Shown in pieces: positions 9,476 to 17,817 of a DNA stretch of 64,000 nucleotides; within the stretch, counting starts at the first letter, position 1, and each line of letters begins with the position of its first letter. Source of the DNA: Pseudonocardiaceae bacterium YIM PH 21723. GTDB lineage: Bacteria > Actinomycetota > Actinomycetes > Mycobacteriales > Pseudonocardiaceae. The position numbers and the translations under genes were made by a program. The stretch covers positions 21,105 through 85,104 of the forward strand of contig QZFT01000039.1 in assembly GCA_003600225.1 (NCBI GenBank). The letters run 5' to 3'. The notes below the pieces were generated by a model. The model worked only from the letters and a program-made list of their open reading frames with translations, did not search any database and was not told the origin of the DNA.

Positions 9476-11065
9476 CAGGTGCCGGCCGTCGCGGTCGGTG
9501 CTCAGGCACAGCGAGCAGATCGTGCCGCCCAGGGCGCTCGCGGTCATGTCTGGCCGCTCGTAGGCCTGGTCGCACACCACGCAGTCGTAGGTGGTGCCGC
9601 TCGGGTTGCCGTCCGCGTCCAGTAGCGGCTCGGCGATGCCGTCATCGGTGCGGCGCAGGGAGAACCGGCCCCGGGTGAGCACTGCCAGCAGCGGCGTCAA
9701 CGCGAACGCGATCACCACGGCGACGAGGGCCGAGTAGGGCTGGAGCGCGCTACCGAGGAGTCCGAAGTAGACGGTGATGGACAGGACGGACGACGCCAGG
9801 AAGGACAGCACGCCGACCGGGTTGACCGGGTACAGCAGGCCGCGCCGGAACTCCGGCTGCTTCGGCGAGAGGCCGAGCAGGAACTTGTTGACCGCGATGT
9901 CGGTGGAGACGGTGACGACCCACGCCACCGCGCAATTGGAGTAGAAGCCCAGCACGTTGTTGAGGAGGCTGAACATGTCCGCCTCCATCAGCACCAGGGA
10001 GATCGCCAGGTTCACCAGCACGAACACCAGCCGGCCCGGGTAGCGCCTGGTGACGCGGGTGAACGAGTTCGTCCAGGCCAGCGAACCGGAGTAGGCATTG
10101 GTCACGTTGATCTTCACCTGGCTCAGCACGACCAGCAGCAACGCCAGCGGCACCACCAGCCACGGCGGCATGAGCCGGCGGAACACCCCGGTGAACTGCT
10201 CGATCGGCTCGACGGCGGCCACGGCGCCGACAGCGCCCAGGACGTAGACGGCCATGAAGACGCCGAGCGCCTGTTTGACCGCGCCGAAGAGCACCCAGCC
10301 CGGACCGGCCAGGATCACCGACGTCCACCACGCGCGCCGGTTCGCGGCGGTGCGCGGCGGCATGAACCGCAGATAGTCGATCTGCTCGCCGATCTGCCCC
10401 ATGAGCGACAGGCAGACGCCCGCCCCGAGCATCACCGCGGCCGTGCTCACCCCCTGCGAATTACCGGGGTAGGACAGCCAGCGCTGCACCGAGCTCGGGT
10501 CGTGAATGACCAGGAAGGCCAGCGGCGCGACCATCAGTACCAGCCACAGCGGGTTCGTCCAGGACTGCAGCTTGGCGAGGGCCCGCATCCCGTAGACCAC
10601 CAGCGGGATGATCACGACCGTGGACACCAGGTAACCGAGCCACAGCGGCAGGCCCACCGCGTACCGCAGCCCCTGGGCCATGATCGAGCCCTCGGTGGCG
10701 AAGAAGATGAAGGTGAAGCTGGCGAAGATGACGCTGGTGAGCACCGAGCCGTAGTAACCGAACCCGGCGCCGCGGGTGATCAGGTCGAGGTCGATGTTGT
10801 AGCGGGCGGCGTAGTAGGCGAGCGGGAATCCGGTGACGAAGATGACGATCGCCGCGACGCCGATGGCCAGCAACGCGTTGGCGGTGCCGTGCGCCAGGCC
10901 GATCCCCGCTCCGATGGAGAAGTCGGCCATGTACGCGATCCCGCCCAGCGCGGACGCGCCGACGACCGACGGGGTCCAGCGCCGGTAGGTCCGCGGCGCG
11001 AACCGCAGCGTGTAGTCCTCGAGCGTCTCCGCCGACGCCTCCGGCCTGCGTGTCGCGACGGTCAT
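9455..11065 (-). CDS. NCS1-family nucleobase:cation symporter with C-terminal zinc-ribbon-like tail
   Basis: This 536-residue integral membrane protein has about 12 hydrophobic segments. The N-terminal region (LRFAPRTYRRWTP, then LGGIAYMADFSIGAGIGLAHG) and the ITRGAGFGYYGSVL loop fit the NCS1 purine/cytosine/allantoin permease family. After the last membrane segment comes a soluble tail of ~60 residues with CVVCDQAY and CSLCLS, a four-cysteine zinc-ribbon-like knuckle that classical NCS1 carriers lack. GAGGAGC stands before the ATG. Being convergent with the molybdenum hydroxylase operon, it is a good candidate to import the substrate. The transported base is unknown. Confidence 0.85.
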   Translation of the reverse strand: MTVATRRPEASAETLEDYTLRFAPRTYRRWTPSVVGASALGGIAYMADFSIGAGIGLAHGTANALLAIGVAAIVIFVTGFPLAYYAARYNIDLDLITRGAGFGYYGSVLTSVIFASFTFIFFATEGSIMAQGLRYAVGLPLWLGYLVSTVVIIPLVVYGMRALAKLQSWTNPLWLVLMVAPLAFLVIHDPSSVQRWLSYPGNSQGVSTAAVMLGAGVCLSLMGQIGEQIDYLRFMPPRTAANRRAWWTSVILAGPGWVLFGAVKQALGVFMAVYVLGAVGAVAAVEPIEQFTGVFRRLMPPWLVVPLALLLVVLSQVKINVTNAYSGSLAWTNSFTRVTRRYPGRLVFVLVNLAISLVLMEADMFSLLNNVLGFYSNCAVAWVVTVSTDIAVNKFLLGLSPKQPEFRRGLLYPVNPVGVLSFLASSVLSITVYFGLLGSALQPYSALVAVVIAFALTPLLAVLTRGRFSLRRTDDGIAEPLLDADGNPSGTTYDCVVCDQAYERPDMTASALGGTICSLCLSTDRDGRHLLPAQVR

Positions 11066-11190
11066 GGGCCTGCGCTCCTCGGGGTCGGTCTGCGGATGTC
11101 AGGGTGCCGGTAGATCACCGACCGCGCCCGCCGACGGTAGGGGCGCCGGGTTTCCGCTGGTGCGTCGCGAGATGACCGGGGTGTTTCGGC

Positions 11191-11300
11191 GAGTTGCGTC
11201 TGGTGGTTGTCGAAGGATGGCTTTGGAGGGGGGAGACGGGTGGTGGGGCGGGTCTTTCCTGCCTGCGTGTTGGGTGGGGGCACGCCGGTCCGGTGGGGAT
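11191..11300 (+). repeat. dispersed ~110-bp repeat, copy A
   Basis: The sequence matches, by eye, two other stretches of the window (63488-63595 on this strand and 63893-64000 on the opposite strand). Shared blocks are TGCGTCTGGTGGTTGTCGAA, CTTTGGAGGGGGAGACGGG (one extra G here) and TCTTTCCTGCCTGCGTGTTG followed by GGTGGGGGCACGCC. Single-base indels between copies make coding unlikely. All copies lie between genes. G-rich runs could form four-stranded structures. Confidence 0.75.
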
Positions 11301-11350
11301 GGGCCGCTTCCGCGGGGGACCTGAAGGACGCCATCGTTTACTTGAGCGCA

Positions 11351-11397
11351 CTGAAGGCGTCCTTCATTTACCTCAGGTAAACGAAGGACGCCTTCAG
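11351..11397. repeat. large imperfect hairpin (GAAGGACGCC family)
   Basis: The arms CTGAAGGCGTCCTTC (11351-11365) and GAAGGACGCCTTCAG (11383-11397) pair perfectly over 15 bases. After one A/C mismatch TTTACC and GGTAAA pair 6 more, leaving the loop TCA. A further partial copy (CTGAAGGACGCC) lies just upstream at 11321-11332. It may end transcription or be an intergenic repeat element; no T-run follows. Confidence 0.7.
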
Positions 11398-11511
11398 GTA
11401 CTCACCATCCACAGTGGACGTCCACATCGCGGGAACCACAGCCTGAAAGCCACGTTCAGGCGCCCCCGCGTCACGCAAGGCACCCCAGGTGAACACTGAG
11501 CGCCACTACCC

Positions 11512-11561
11512 CTTCATGATATTGAAGGAATCGTTGACATAGTGACCGCTACCACTAGACT
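11512..11561 (+). promoter_or_regulatory. promoter of the XRE-cupin gene, near-copy of the xdh promoter
   Basis: Elements are CTTCA-N6-TGAAG (11512-11527), -35 TTGACA (11534-11539), TAGTG-N8-CACTA (11540-11557) in the spacer, and -10 TAGACT (11556-11561) with a 16-bp spacer. All elements sit at the same spacing as at 4807-4856. Placement in front of a regulator gene suggests autoregulation by the XRE-cupin protein. Confidence 0.75.
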
Positions 11562-11594
11562 GATGGAAGCATCACTTCGGTGAAGGAAGTGACC

Positions 11595-12194
11595 GTGGCA
11601 ACAGACGAGCAGTCGAACGACATCCCCGTCGGGTCCATGCTGGCCTCGATCGGGGTCAAGGTCCGCGCCCTGCGCAAGGAGCGGGCCCTGTCCGTAGAAC
11701 GGCTGAGTGAACTGGCCGGGCTGTCCACCGGCATCATCAGCCAGATCGAACGCGGCAAGGGCAATCCGTCGTTCGTGACGCTCGTCCAGTTAGCCCACGG
11801 TCTCGACATCTCCATAGCGCGCCTGCTGCCGACCGAGGAGCACAGCTCACCGGTGGTACGGAAATCCGAGCGCAGGCGCCTGGACGGTCACGGGCTCAGC
11901 AGTGAAGGCCACGCTTGCTACGAACTGCTGACCCCCGACGTGGAAGGCGCACTGGAAGCGACCTGGGTGGAGACCCCACCCGGTCACGACACGAGCGCCA
12001 CTCCGTACAGCCACCGCGGCGAAGAATTCGGCATCGTGCTGTCCGGCGAGAAGGACGTCTACCTCGACGGTGTACGCCACCACCTGGAGGCCGGCGACTC
12101 GATTCGCTACGCCTCCACCATCCCGCACTGGTACGTCAACAACGGTTCCGAAACCTGTGTCTCCGTCTGGGTAATCACGCCACCCACCTGGTGA
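11595..12194 (+). CDS. XRE-family regulator with C-terminal cupin domain
   Basis: This 199-residue protein has an N-terminal XRE helix-turn-helix (VRALRKERALSVERLSELAG then LSTGIISQIERGKGNPSFVT) at residues ~15-70 and a C-terminal cupin (SHRGEEFGIVLSGE, LEAGDSIRYASTIPHWYVN) that usually senses a small molecule. Among possible in-frame GTG starts, 11595 has a well-placed GAAGGAAG site 5 bases ahead. It heads the catabolic operon and sits behind a promoter shared in form with the xdh operon, so it probably controls both and itself. Activator or repressor role is not determined; operators within the promoter favour repression. Confidence 0.88.
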   Translation: MATDEQSNDIPVGSMLASIGVKVRALRKERALSVERLSELAGLSTGIISQIERGKGNPSFVTLVQLAHGLDISIARLLPTEEHSSPVVRKSERRRLDGHGLSSEGHACYELLTPDVEGALEATWVETPPGHDTSATPYSHRGEEFGIVLSGEKDVYLDGVRHHLEAGDSIRYASTIPHWYVNNGSETCVSVWVITPPTW

Positions 12195-12296
12195 TAACGG
12201 CACCGTAGCCACACAACCCGACTTAACCGGGCCCCCTTCCCGTGGGGTGCCGGCGTGATGACGCATGCCCCTTTTCGCATCCCGCGGAGGTGGATC

Positions 12297-13586
12297 ATGA
12301 CATCGACGAAGTTACCGGGTGAAACTCCCATCACACCGACCGCTAGCCGCAGGGCGATGCTGGGCCTCGGGCTCGGCAACACCCTGGAATGGTTCGACTG
12401 GATGGTCTTCGGCCTCCTGTCGTCCTACATCGGCGCCAACTTCTTCCCCCCGCAGGATCCGATCGCCGCGACCCTCGGCGCACTCGCGATCTTCGGCGCG
12501 GGGTTCGCCGCCCGTCCCCTGGGCGGCGCCTTTCTCGGGCTGCTCGCCGACCGGGTGGGCCGCCGCGCGGTGATGCTGCTGTCAGTGACGATCATGACGG
12601 TGGGCACGCTGGTCATCGCGCTGATTCCGACCTACGCGGACATCGGCGTCACCTCGACCCTGATCCTGCTGGTCTGCCGCCTGTTGCAGGGGATCGCGGT
12701 CGGCGTCGAAGCCCCGCTGGCCACCTCCTGCGCCATCGAGCTCTCGCCTCCCGGCAGGGAGGGCAAGGCGGCCGGCTTCGTCGGCTTCTACGTCAACCTC
12801 GGCATCCTGGCGGCCGCGGTGGCCAGCTTCTGCACCAGCCTGGCCGTCAGCAACGAGACGATGCAGGACTGGGGCTGGCGGGTGCCGTTCGCCGTCGGCG
12901 CGGTACTCGGCATCTTCGTCATCCAGCTGCGCCGGTCGCTGCCGGAGACACTGCGGGTGAAACCGGATCGGGCGGCCGCCAAGGAGAGCATCTGGGGCGA
13001 GCTCCGCAGGCACTGGCTCTCCGTGCTCGCCATCATCTTCGTCTGCGGCGCGGCCCAGGCCTTCAACTACGCGTGGACGACCGGCCTGCCGAACCTGGCC
13101 CGCAGCGGGTTCCACGAACCACCCACCGCGGTCTTCGCGATCACCGCGTTACTCGGCCTGATCCAGCTCATCGGCTCGCCGCTGACCGGGATGCTCGCCG
13201 ACCGGAAACGGCTGTCCCGCACCTTCGTGGTGACCAGGCTGCTGTCGGTACCCGCGGGGTTCCTGGCACTGGCCTACAACGGTCCGGGTCTGGGCCTGTT
13301 CACCCTCGTGATGCTCGTCGGCGGGGTCGTGCTCGTGCTGAACCTGACCCTCTACAACGTCGTGTCGCTGTCCCTGCTGCCCGAATCCTGCCGGGTCACC
13401 GGCGTCGGCTTCGGCTATGGGATCGGCGTGGCCGTGTTCGGCGGTACCGCCTCCTACCTGGTCGTCTGGCTGCAACAGATGCACCTGCCCTGGGCTTTCC
13501 CCCTGTACACCGCAGTGCTGTCCGCGCTCAGCGTGGTGCTGTACCTCGCCGCGCGGCGGTCCCGAGGCACCTATGCCGGTGAGTGA
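12297..13586 (+). CDS. MFS transporter, metabolite:H+ symporter type
   Basis: This 429-residue protein has 12 predicted membrane segments. GLGNTLEWFDWMVFGLLSSY at the first helix and the loop LADRVGRRAVML are signatures of the MHS branch (relatives carry alpha-ketoglutarate, shikimate or citrate), and RLLQGIAVGVEAPLA is typical of helix 4. The start is the ATG at 12297 with GCGGAGG upstream. It opens the operon after a 102-base gap from the regulator gene and lies 10 bases before the FAD oxidoreductase gene, so it probably imports the acid degraded by the operon. The substrate is inferred only by class. Confidence 0.85.
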   Translation: MTSTKLPGETPITPTASRRAMLGLGLGNTLEWFDWMVFGLLSSYIGANFFPPQDPIAATLGALAIFGAGFAARPLGGAFLGLLADRVGRRAVMLLSVTIMTVGTLVIALIPTYADIGVTSTLILLVCRLLQGIAVGVEAPLATSCAIELSPPGREGKAAGFVGFYVNLGILAAAVASFCTSLAVSNETMQDWGWRVPFAVGAVLGIFVIQLRRSLPETLRVKPDRAAAKESIWGELRRHWLSVLAIIFVCGAAQAFNYAWTTGLPNLARSGFHEPPTAVFAITALLGLIQLIGSPLTGMLADRKRLSRTFVVTRLLSVPAGFLALAYNGPGLGLFTLVMLVGGVVLVLNLTLYNVVSLSLLPESCRVTGVGFGYGIGVAVFGGTASYLVVWLQQMHLPWAFPLYTAVLSALSVVLYLAARRSRGTYAGE

Positions 13587-13596
13587 AGGAGATTCG

Positions 13597-14952
13597 ATGA
13601 ACAGCGAGTTGGCGATCGGCTCCGACGAGTTGCCGGGCCCCGTGGTCCGCAGGTCCGATGTGGTGGTGGTCGGCGGTGGTCCGGCCGGCGTCAGTGCCGC
13701 CGTCGCGGCGGCGCGGACGGGTGCCTCGGTCACCCTGCTGGAGCGCTACGCCGCGCTGGGCGGTCTCGCGTCCGGCGGCATGGTGCTGGTGCTCGACGAC
13801 ATGTGCAACGGCGACGAGATCTCGGTGGACGGCATCGTCGCCGAGTACATCGACCGGATGCACTCGATGGGGCTGGCCGTCTACCCGCCGCCGGAGGACC
13901 GGATCTCCTCGCCGGAGATGTGGAACCGCTGGAGCAGGTGGGGCGCCTTCGACTTCCACTCCCACCAGAGCCCCAAGCCGGTCTGCTACGCGGTCGCCTT
14001 CGACCCGGACGCCTGGAAGCGGGCGTCCAACGACCTGGTGCGTGAGGCGGGCGTGAATCTCCGGCTACACAGCTGGTTCTCCCGGCCGGTAGTGGACGAC
14101 GGCCGGCTGCGCGGCGTCGTCTGCGAGACGAAGGCCGGCCCGCAGGCGATCATGGGTGACGTCGTCATCGACACCACCGGCGACATCGACGTGGCCTCCC
14201 GGGCCGGCGCCGACTTCAGCCACGACCGCTACCTGGTGACCCTGGTGTTCCGGCTCGGCGGCATCGACACGGACGCGGCGGAGCGGTTCGAGCAGGCGGA
14301 GCCCGCGCAGGCCAGGGCGATCAACCGCAAGGTCAAGCGGATGCTCGGCGGGGCCTGGGAACTGTGGTGGCTGAAGACCCCGGTGCCCGGTGTCGTCTGG
14401 TGCAACTGCCCGCACCTGACCGGCTACGACGGCGCCGACCCGGAATCGCTGACCGCGGCCGAGTTCGACGCCCGCGCCCGGATCTCGGCGGTGCTGGACT
14501 ACATCCGGGATAACCTGCCCGGCTTCGAGCGGGCCTACCTGCTCGACGTCGCCGAGCAGATCGGTGTCCGGCAGACCCGGCTGCTGCGCGGTGAGTACGT
14601 GGTGACCAAGGACGACATCACCCAGCGGCGGCACTTCGCCGACTCGGTGGCCCGCGGCCGCGACTACTACACGCCGTACCGCGCACTGCTCCCCCGCGAC
14701 GTGGACCAGCTGCTGGTCGCGGGGCGGCACTACTCCGCGACCCCGGACGCACAGCGGATCTCCCGGGAGATCCCGCCCTGCATGGCGATGGGCCAGGCGG
14801 CCGGTATCGCCGCCGGTATCGCGGTCGACAAGGGCATCACGGTGCGCGAGGTGGATGCGGCGGACATCCAGCGCCTGATGCGCGATCAGGGCGCCGACCC
14901 CGGCGACGTGCCGGCCGCCAACGCCACCATCGACGAGGAGGTCTCCGCATGA
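13597..14952 (+). CDS. FAD-dependent oxidoreductase (FAD_oxidored family)
   Basis: This 451-residue flavoprotein has an N-terminal dinucleotide-binding VVVVGGGPAGVSAAVAAARTG (about residues 22-42) and a central acidic strand DVVIDTTGDIDVASRAGADF. The C-terminal FAD contact LLPRDVDQLLVAGRHYSATP and IPPCMAMGQAAGIAAGIA match the PF12831-type group. Members carry out poorly defined oxidations or reductions. AAGGAG precedes the ATG at 13597, and the stop overlaps the next start in ATGA. Position between importer and CoA transferase suggests an early redox step in the pathway. Confidence 0.8.
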   Translation: MNSELAIGSDELPGPVVRRSDVVVVGGGPAGVSAAVAAARTGASVTLLERYAALGGLASGGMVLVLDDMCNGDEISVDGIVAEYIDRMHSMGLAVYPPPEDRISSPEMWNRWSRWGAFDFHSHQSPKPVCYAVAFDPDAWKRASNDLVREAGVNLRLHSWFSRPVVDDGRLRGVVCETKAGPQAIMGDVVIDTTGDIDVASRAGADFSHDRYLVTLVFRLGGIDTDAAERFEQAEPAQARAINRKVKRMLGGAWELWWLKTPVPGVVWCNCPHLTGYDGADPESLTAAEFDARARISAVLDYIRDNLPGFERAYLLDVAEQIGVRQTRLLRGEYVVTKDDITQRRHFADSVARGRDYYTPYRALLPRDVDQLLVAGRHYSATPDAQRISREIPPCMAMGQAAGIAAGIAVDKGITVREVDAADIQRLMRDQGADPGDVPAANATIDEEVSA

Positions 14953-16121
14953 GGGCACTGGACGGGATCACCGTCATCGACTTCACCCAGGTCTACCTGG
15001 GACCGAGCTGTACCCAGCTGCTCGGCGACTACGGCGCCGACGTGATCAAGATCGAACGGCCCGGATCCGGTGACCTGTCCCGGACGTCCATTGTGGACCG
15101 GGACGGCCTGGACAACCCGATCTTCCTGTCCATCAACCGGAACAAGCGCAGCGTCGCGCTGGACACCCGGACCGAGGAGGGCAAGCAGGTCATCCGGGAC
15201 CTAGTGCGGGACGCCGACGTCGTGGTCAGCAACTTCCGCTCCGGGGTGATGGACCGGCTGGGCTTCGGTTACGAGGCCTGCCGGGAGATCAACCCGCGGA
15301 TCATCTGGGCGTCCGGTACCGGCTTCGGCGACCAGGGCCCGTACAGCCACAAGGGCGGCCAGGACGTGATCGCACAGGCGTACTCCGGGGTCATGTGGCG
15401 GCGGTCCTCCGCGGACCTGCCGCTGTCGATCTACCCGACCACGCTGTGCGACTACACCACCGGCATGCACCTGTTCCAGGGCGTGCTGATGGCGCTGCTC
15501 GCCCGGAACACCACCGGCGAGGGCCAGCGGGTCGACGTCACCATGTACGACTCGATGCTGCACATGCAGATGCAGGAGGCCTGCATGCAGCTCAACCGCG
15601 GTCACGAGATCAACTGGGCGGCCATGCCGCTGTCCGGCGTGTTCGAGACGACCGACGGCGCGGTGTGCATGGTCGGCGCGTTCAAGGAGAACCCGCTGCG
15701 GGACATCAGCACCGCGCTCGAACTGGACCGCGATCTCTCCCTGGAGTTCCCCACCACCGAGCAGCAGTTCGAGCACCGCCCCCACCTGCAACGGATCTTC
15801 CGCGAACGGTTCGCCGCCAACACCACGGACTACTGGATCAAGCGCCTGGAGGAGCAGGACATCCTCAGCGCGCCGGTGCGCACGATGGCCGAGGCCCTGG
15901 AGGACGAGCAGACCGTCGTCAACCGGATGGTCCTCGAAGTCGAGCACCCGACCGCCGGGCCGGTGCGGATGCTCGACGCGCCGATCCGGTTGTCCGCCAC
16001 GCCCGCCGAGGTCCGCCGGGTGCCGCCGCGGCTCGGTGAACACGGCGCCGAGGTGCTCGCCGAGCACGGCTACACCGAGGACGCGATCGCCGCACTCACC
16101 GACAAGGGGGTGCTGCGATGA
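14949..16121 (+). CDS. CoA transferase, family III (CaiB/BaiF)
   Basis: This 390-residue protein carries family III landmarks: VIDFTQVYLGPSCTQLLGDYG with GADVIKIERPGSGD, NRNKRSVALDTRTEEGK, RSGVMDRLGFGYE, and GASGTGFGDQGPY-like WASGTGFGDQGPYSHKGGQD. The usual catalytic Asp appears in the MYDSMLHMQMQEA segment. These enzymes move CoA between carboxylates, here probably activating an organic acid so that the next gene product can hydrate it. It is overlapped by ATGA at both ends, so it is tightly embedded in the operon. The CoA donor and acceptor are unknown. Confidence 0.88.
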   Translation: MRALDGITVIDFTQVYLGPSCTQLLGDYGADVIKIERPGSGDLSRTSIVDRDGLDNPIFLSINRNKRSVALDTRTEEGKQVIRDLVRDADVVVSNFRSGVMDRLGFGYEACREINPRIIWASGTGFGDQGPYSHKGGQDVIAQAYSGVMWRRSSADLPLSIYPTTLCDYTTGMHLFQGVLMALLARNTTGEGQRVDVTMYDSMLHMQMQEACMQLNRGHEINWAAMPLSGVFETTDGAVCMVGAFKENPLRDISTALELDRDLSLEFPTTEQQFEHRPHLQRIFRERFAANTTDYWIKRLEEQDILSAPVRTMAEALEDEQTVVNRMVLEVEHPTAGPVRMLDAPIRLSATPAEVRRVPPRLGEHGAEVLAEHGYTEDAIAALTDKGVLR

Positions 16122-16900
16122 GCGAGGTGCGCTTCGAGGTCGACAAGCACATCGCCCGGGTCACCATCGACCGGCCCGCGGTGCTCAACGCCGTGGCGCC
16201 GGAGACCCAGCGGCGGCTGATCGAGATCTGGGACGCGATCGAAGCCGACCCCGACGTCCGGGTCGTGGTGCTCACCGGAGCCGGTGAACGCGCGTTCTGC
16301 GTCGGCGCCGATATGTCGGCGTCCGCCGTGGACAAGACCGGCCTGCAGTTCTGGGCCGACGAACCGGAGACCGGGTTCGGCGGCCTCTGTCTGCGCACCA
16401 CCCTGGACGTCCCGGTGATCGCCCGGGTGAACGGCTACGCCCTCGGTGGCGGCATGGAAATGGTGCTGGGCTGCGACATCGTGATCGCCGCCGAGCACGC
16501 GAAGTTCGGCCTGACCGAGCCCCGGGTGGGCCGGCTGCCGCTCGGCGGCGGCATCCCGCAACTCGTGCGCCGGCTGCCGCACACCCAGGCGATGGGTCTC
16601 CTGCTGACCGGTCGCCGGGCGGAGGCCGCCGAACTGCAGCGGATGGGCCTGGTCAACGAGGTGGTACCCGCCGAGGAGCTGGACGCGGCCGTCGACCGCT
16701 GGGTCGCCGACATCCTCGCCTGCGCGCCCACCTCGCTGCGCGCGATCAAGCAGATCGTGCAGCGGACCGGCCAGCTGACCGCGCGAGAGGCCTGGGCCGC
16801 CCGGCTGCCCGCGCTCATCACCGCCCTGGACAGCGAGGACGCCGTCGAGGGAGTTCGTGCCTTCCAGGAGAAACGGCCACCCGTGTGGCCAGGACAGTGA
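16118..16900 (+). CDS. enoyl-CoA hydratase/isomerase family protein
   Basis: This 260-residue crotonase-fold protein has RVTIDRPAVLNAVAPE, oxyanion-hole strands VLTGAGERAFCVGADM and ARVNGYALGGGMEMVLGCD, and the active-site region FGLTEPRVGRLPLGGGIPQL. The acidic residue in LTEPRVG fits a hydratase-type Glu. It sits directly after the CoA transferase, a pairing resembling CaiB-CaiD of carnitine metabolism and side-chain degradation pathways. It likely hydrates or isomerises the activated acid. The exact substrate cannot be inferred. Confidence 0.87.
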   Translation: MSEVRFEVDKHIARVTIDRPAVLNAVAPETQRRLIEIWDAIEADPDVRVVVLTGAGERAFCVGADMSASAVDKTGLQFWADEPETGFGGLCLRTTLDVPVIARVNGYALGGGMEMVLGCDIVIAAEHAKFGLTEPRVGRLPLGGGIPQLVRRLPHTQAMGLLLTGRRAEAAELQRMGLVNEVVPAEELDAAVDRWVADILACAPTSLRAIKQIVQRTGQLTAREAWAARLPALITALDSEDAVEGVRAFQEKRPPVWPGQ

Positions 16901-16914
16901 AAGGAACCCAGCAG

Positions 16915-17817
16915 ATGACGCATGACCCACTCGCCCCGGGCGTATGGGGGGTCGTGGCCACGCCGTTCGCCGGCACCGCCCTGGCCGTCGACGAGCCCAG
17001 CCTGGGCCGCCTGGTCGAGCACTACGAACGGATCGGCGTCACCGGACTCACCGTGCTGGGCGTGTTCGGCGAGGCCGCGGCGCTCACCACCGACGAGCGC
17101 CGAGCCGTGCTGGAGACCGTCACCGACACCGTCGGCCTCCCCCTGGTGGTCGGCGCCACCTCACTGGCCACCGGGCCGGTGATCGACGAGGTAAGGCTCG
17201 CCCAAGAGGTCGTCGGCGACCGGCTGGCCGGGGTGATGGTCCAGGTGAACTCGCCGAACCCCGAGGTGCTCGCCAAGCACCTGACCACGGTGCACCAGGC
17301 CACCGGCGCGGGCATCGTCGTGCAGGACTACCCGCTGATCTCCGGTGTCAACATCGGAGCATCGGTGCTGGCCGGCGCGCTGAAATCGGTGCCCGGCGTG
17401 GTGGCGATCAAGGCAGAGGCTCCGCCGACGACCCTGGGCGTGGCCACGCTGACCGCGGCCTTGTCCGTCCCGGTGTTCGGCGGGCTCGGCGGGCTGGGAC
17501 TGCTCGACGAACTGGCCGTCGGCTCGGCGGGCGCGATGACCGGGTTCTCCTTCCCCGAGGGCCTGATCAGCTGTGTCCGGGCCTTCCAGGAGGGCGGCTA
17601 CGCGGCCGCCCGCGAGGCGTTCCTGCCCTACCTACCACTGGTGAACTTCGAGCAGCAGGCGAAGATCGCGATGGCCATCCGGAAGGAGTGCCTGCGCCGC
17701 CGGGGGTTCATCGGAGACTCCGCGGTGCGCCCACCGGCCACCGCGCTTCCCGAGGTGCTCGTCGAGCAACTGCACCGCCACCTGGACGCGACGCCGGCGA
17801 AGGCCGAGGTGGCGTGA
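16915..17817 (+). CDS. dihydrodipicolinate synthase (DapA) family lyase or dehydratase
   Basis: This 300-residue class I aldolase-fold protein keeps the Schiff-base lysine in GVVAIKAEAPP and the tyrosine in VVQDYPLISG. The usual GTTGE loop reads GVFGEAAALTTDE, so it is not a true DapA. Relatives include sugar-acid dehydratases, pyrroline-4-hydroxy-2-carboxylate deaminase and hydratase-aldolases of aromatic side chains, all of which can feed an aldehyde dehydrogenase like the one two genes on. AAAGGA precedes the ATG at 16915; the stop shares one base with the next start. Which reaction it carries out is open. Confidence 0.82.
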   Translation: MTHDPLAPGVWGVVATPFAGTALAVDEPSLGRLVEHYERIGVTGLTVLGVFGEAAALTTDERRAVLETVTDTVGLPLVVGATSLATGPVIDEVRLAQEVVGDRLAGVMVQVNSPNPEVLAKHLTTVHQATGAGIVVQDYPLISGVNIGASVLAGALKSVPGVVAIKAEAPPTTLGVATLTAALSVPVFGGLGGLGLLDELAVGSAGAMTGFSFPEGLISCVRAFQEGGYAAAREAFLPYLPLVNFEQQAKIAMAIRKECLRRRGFIGDSAVRPPATALPEVLVEQLHRHLDATPAKAEVA

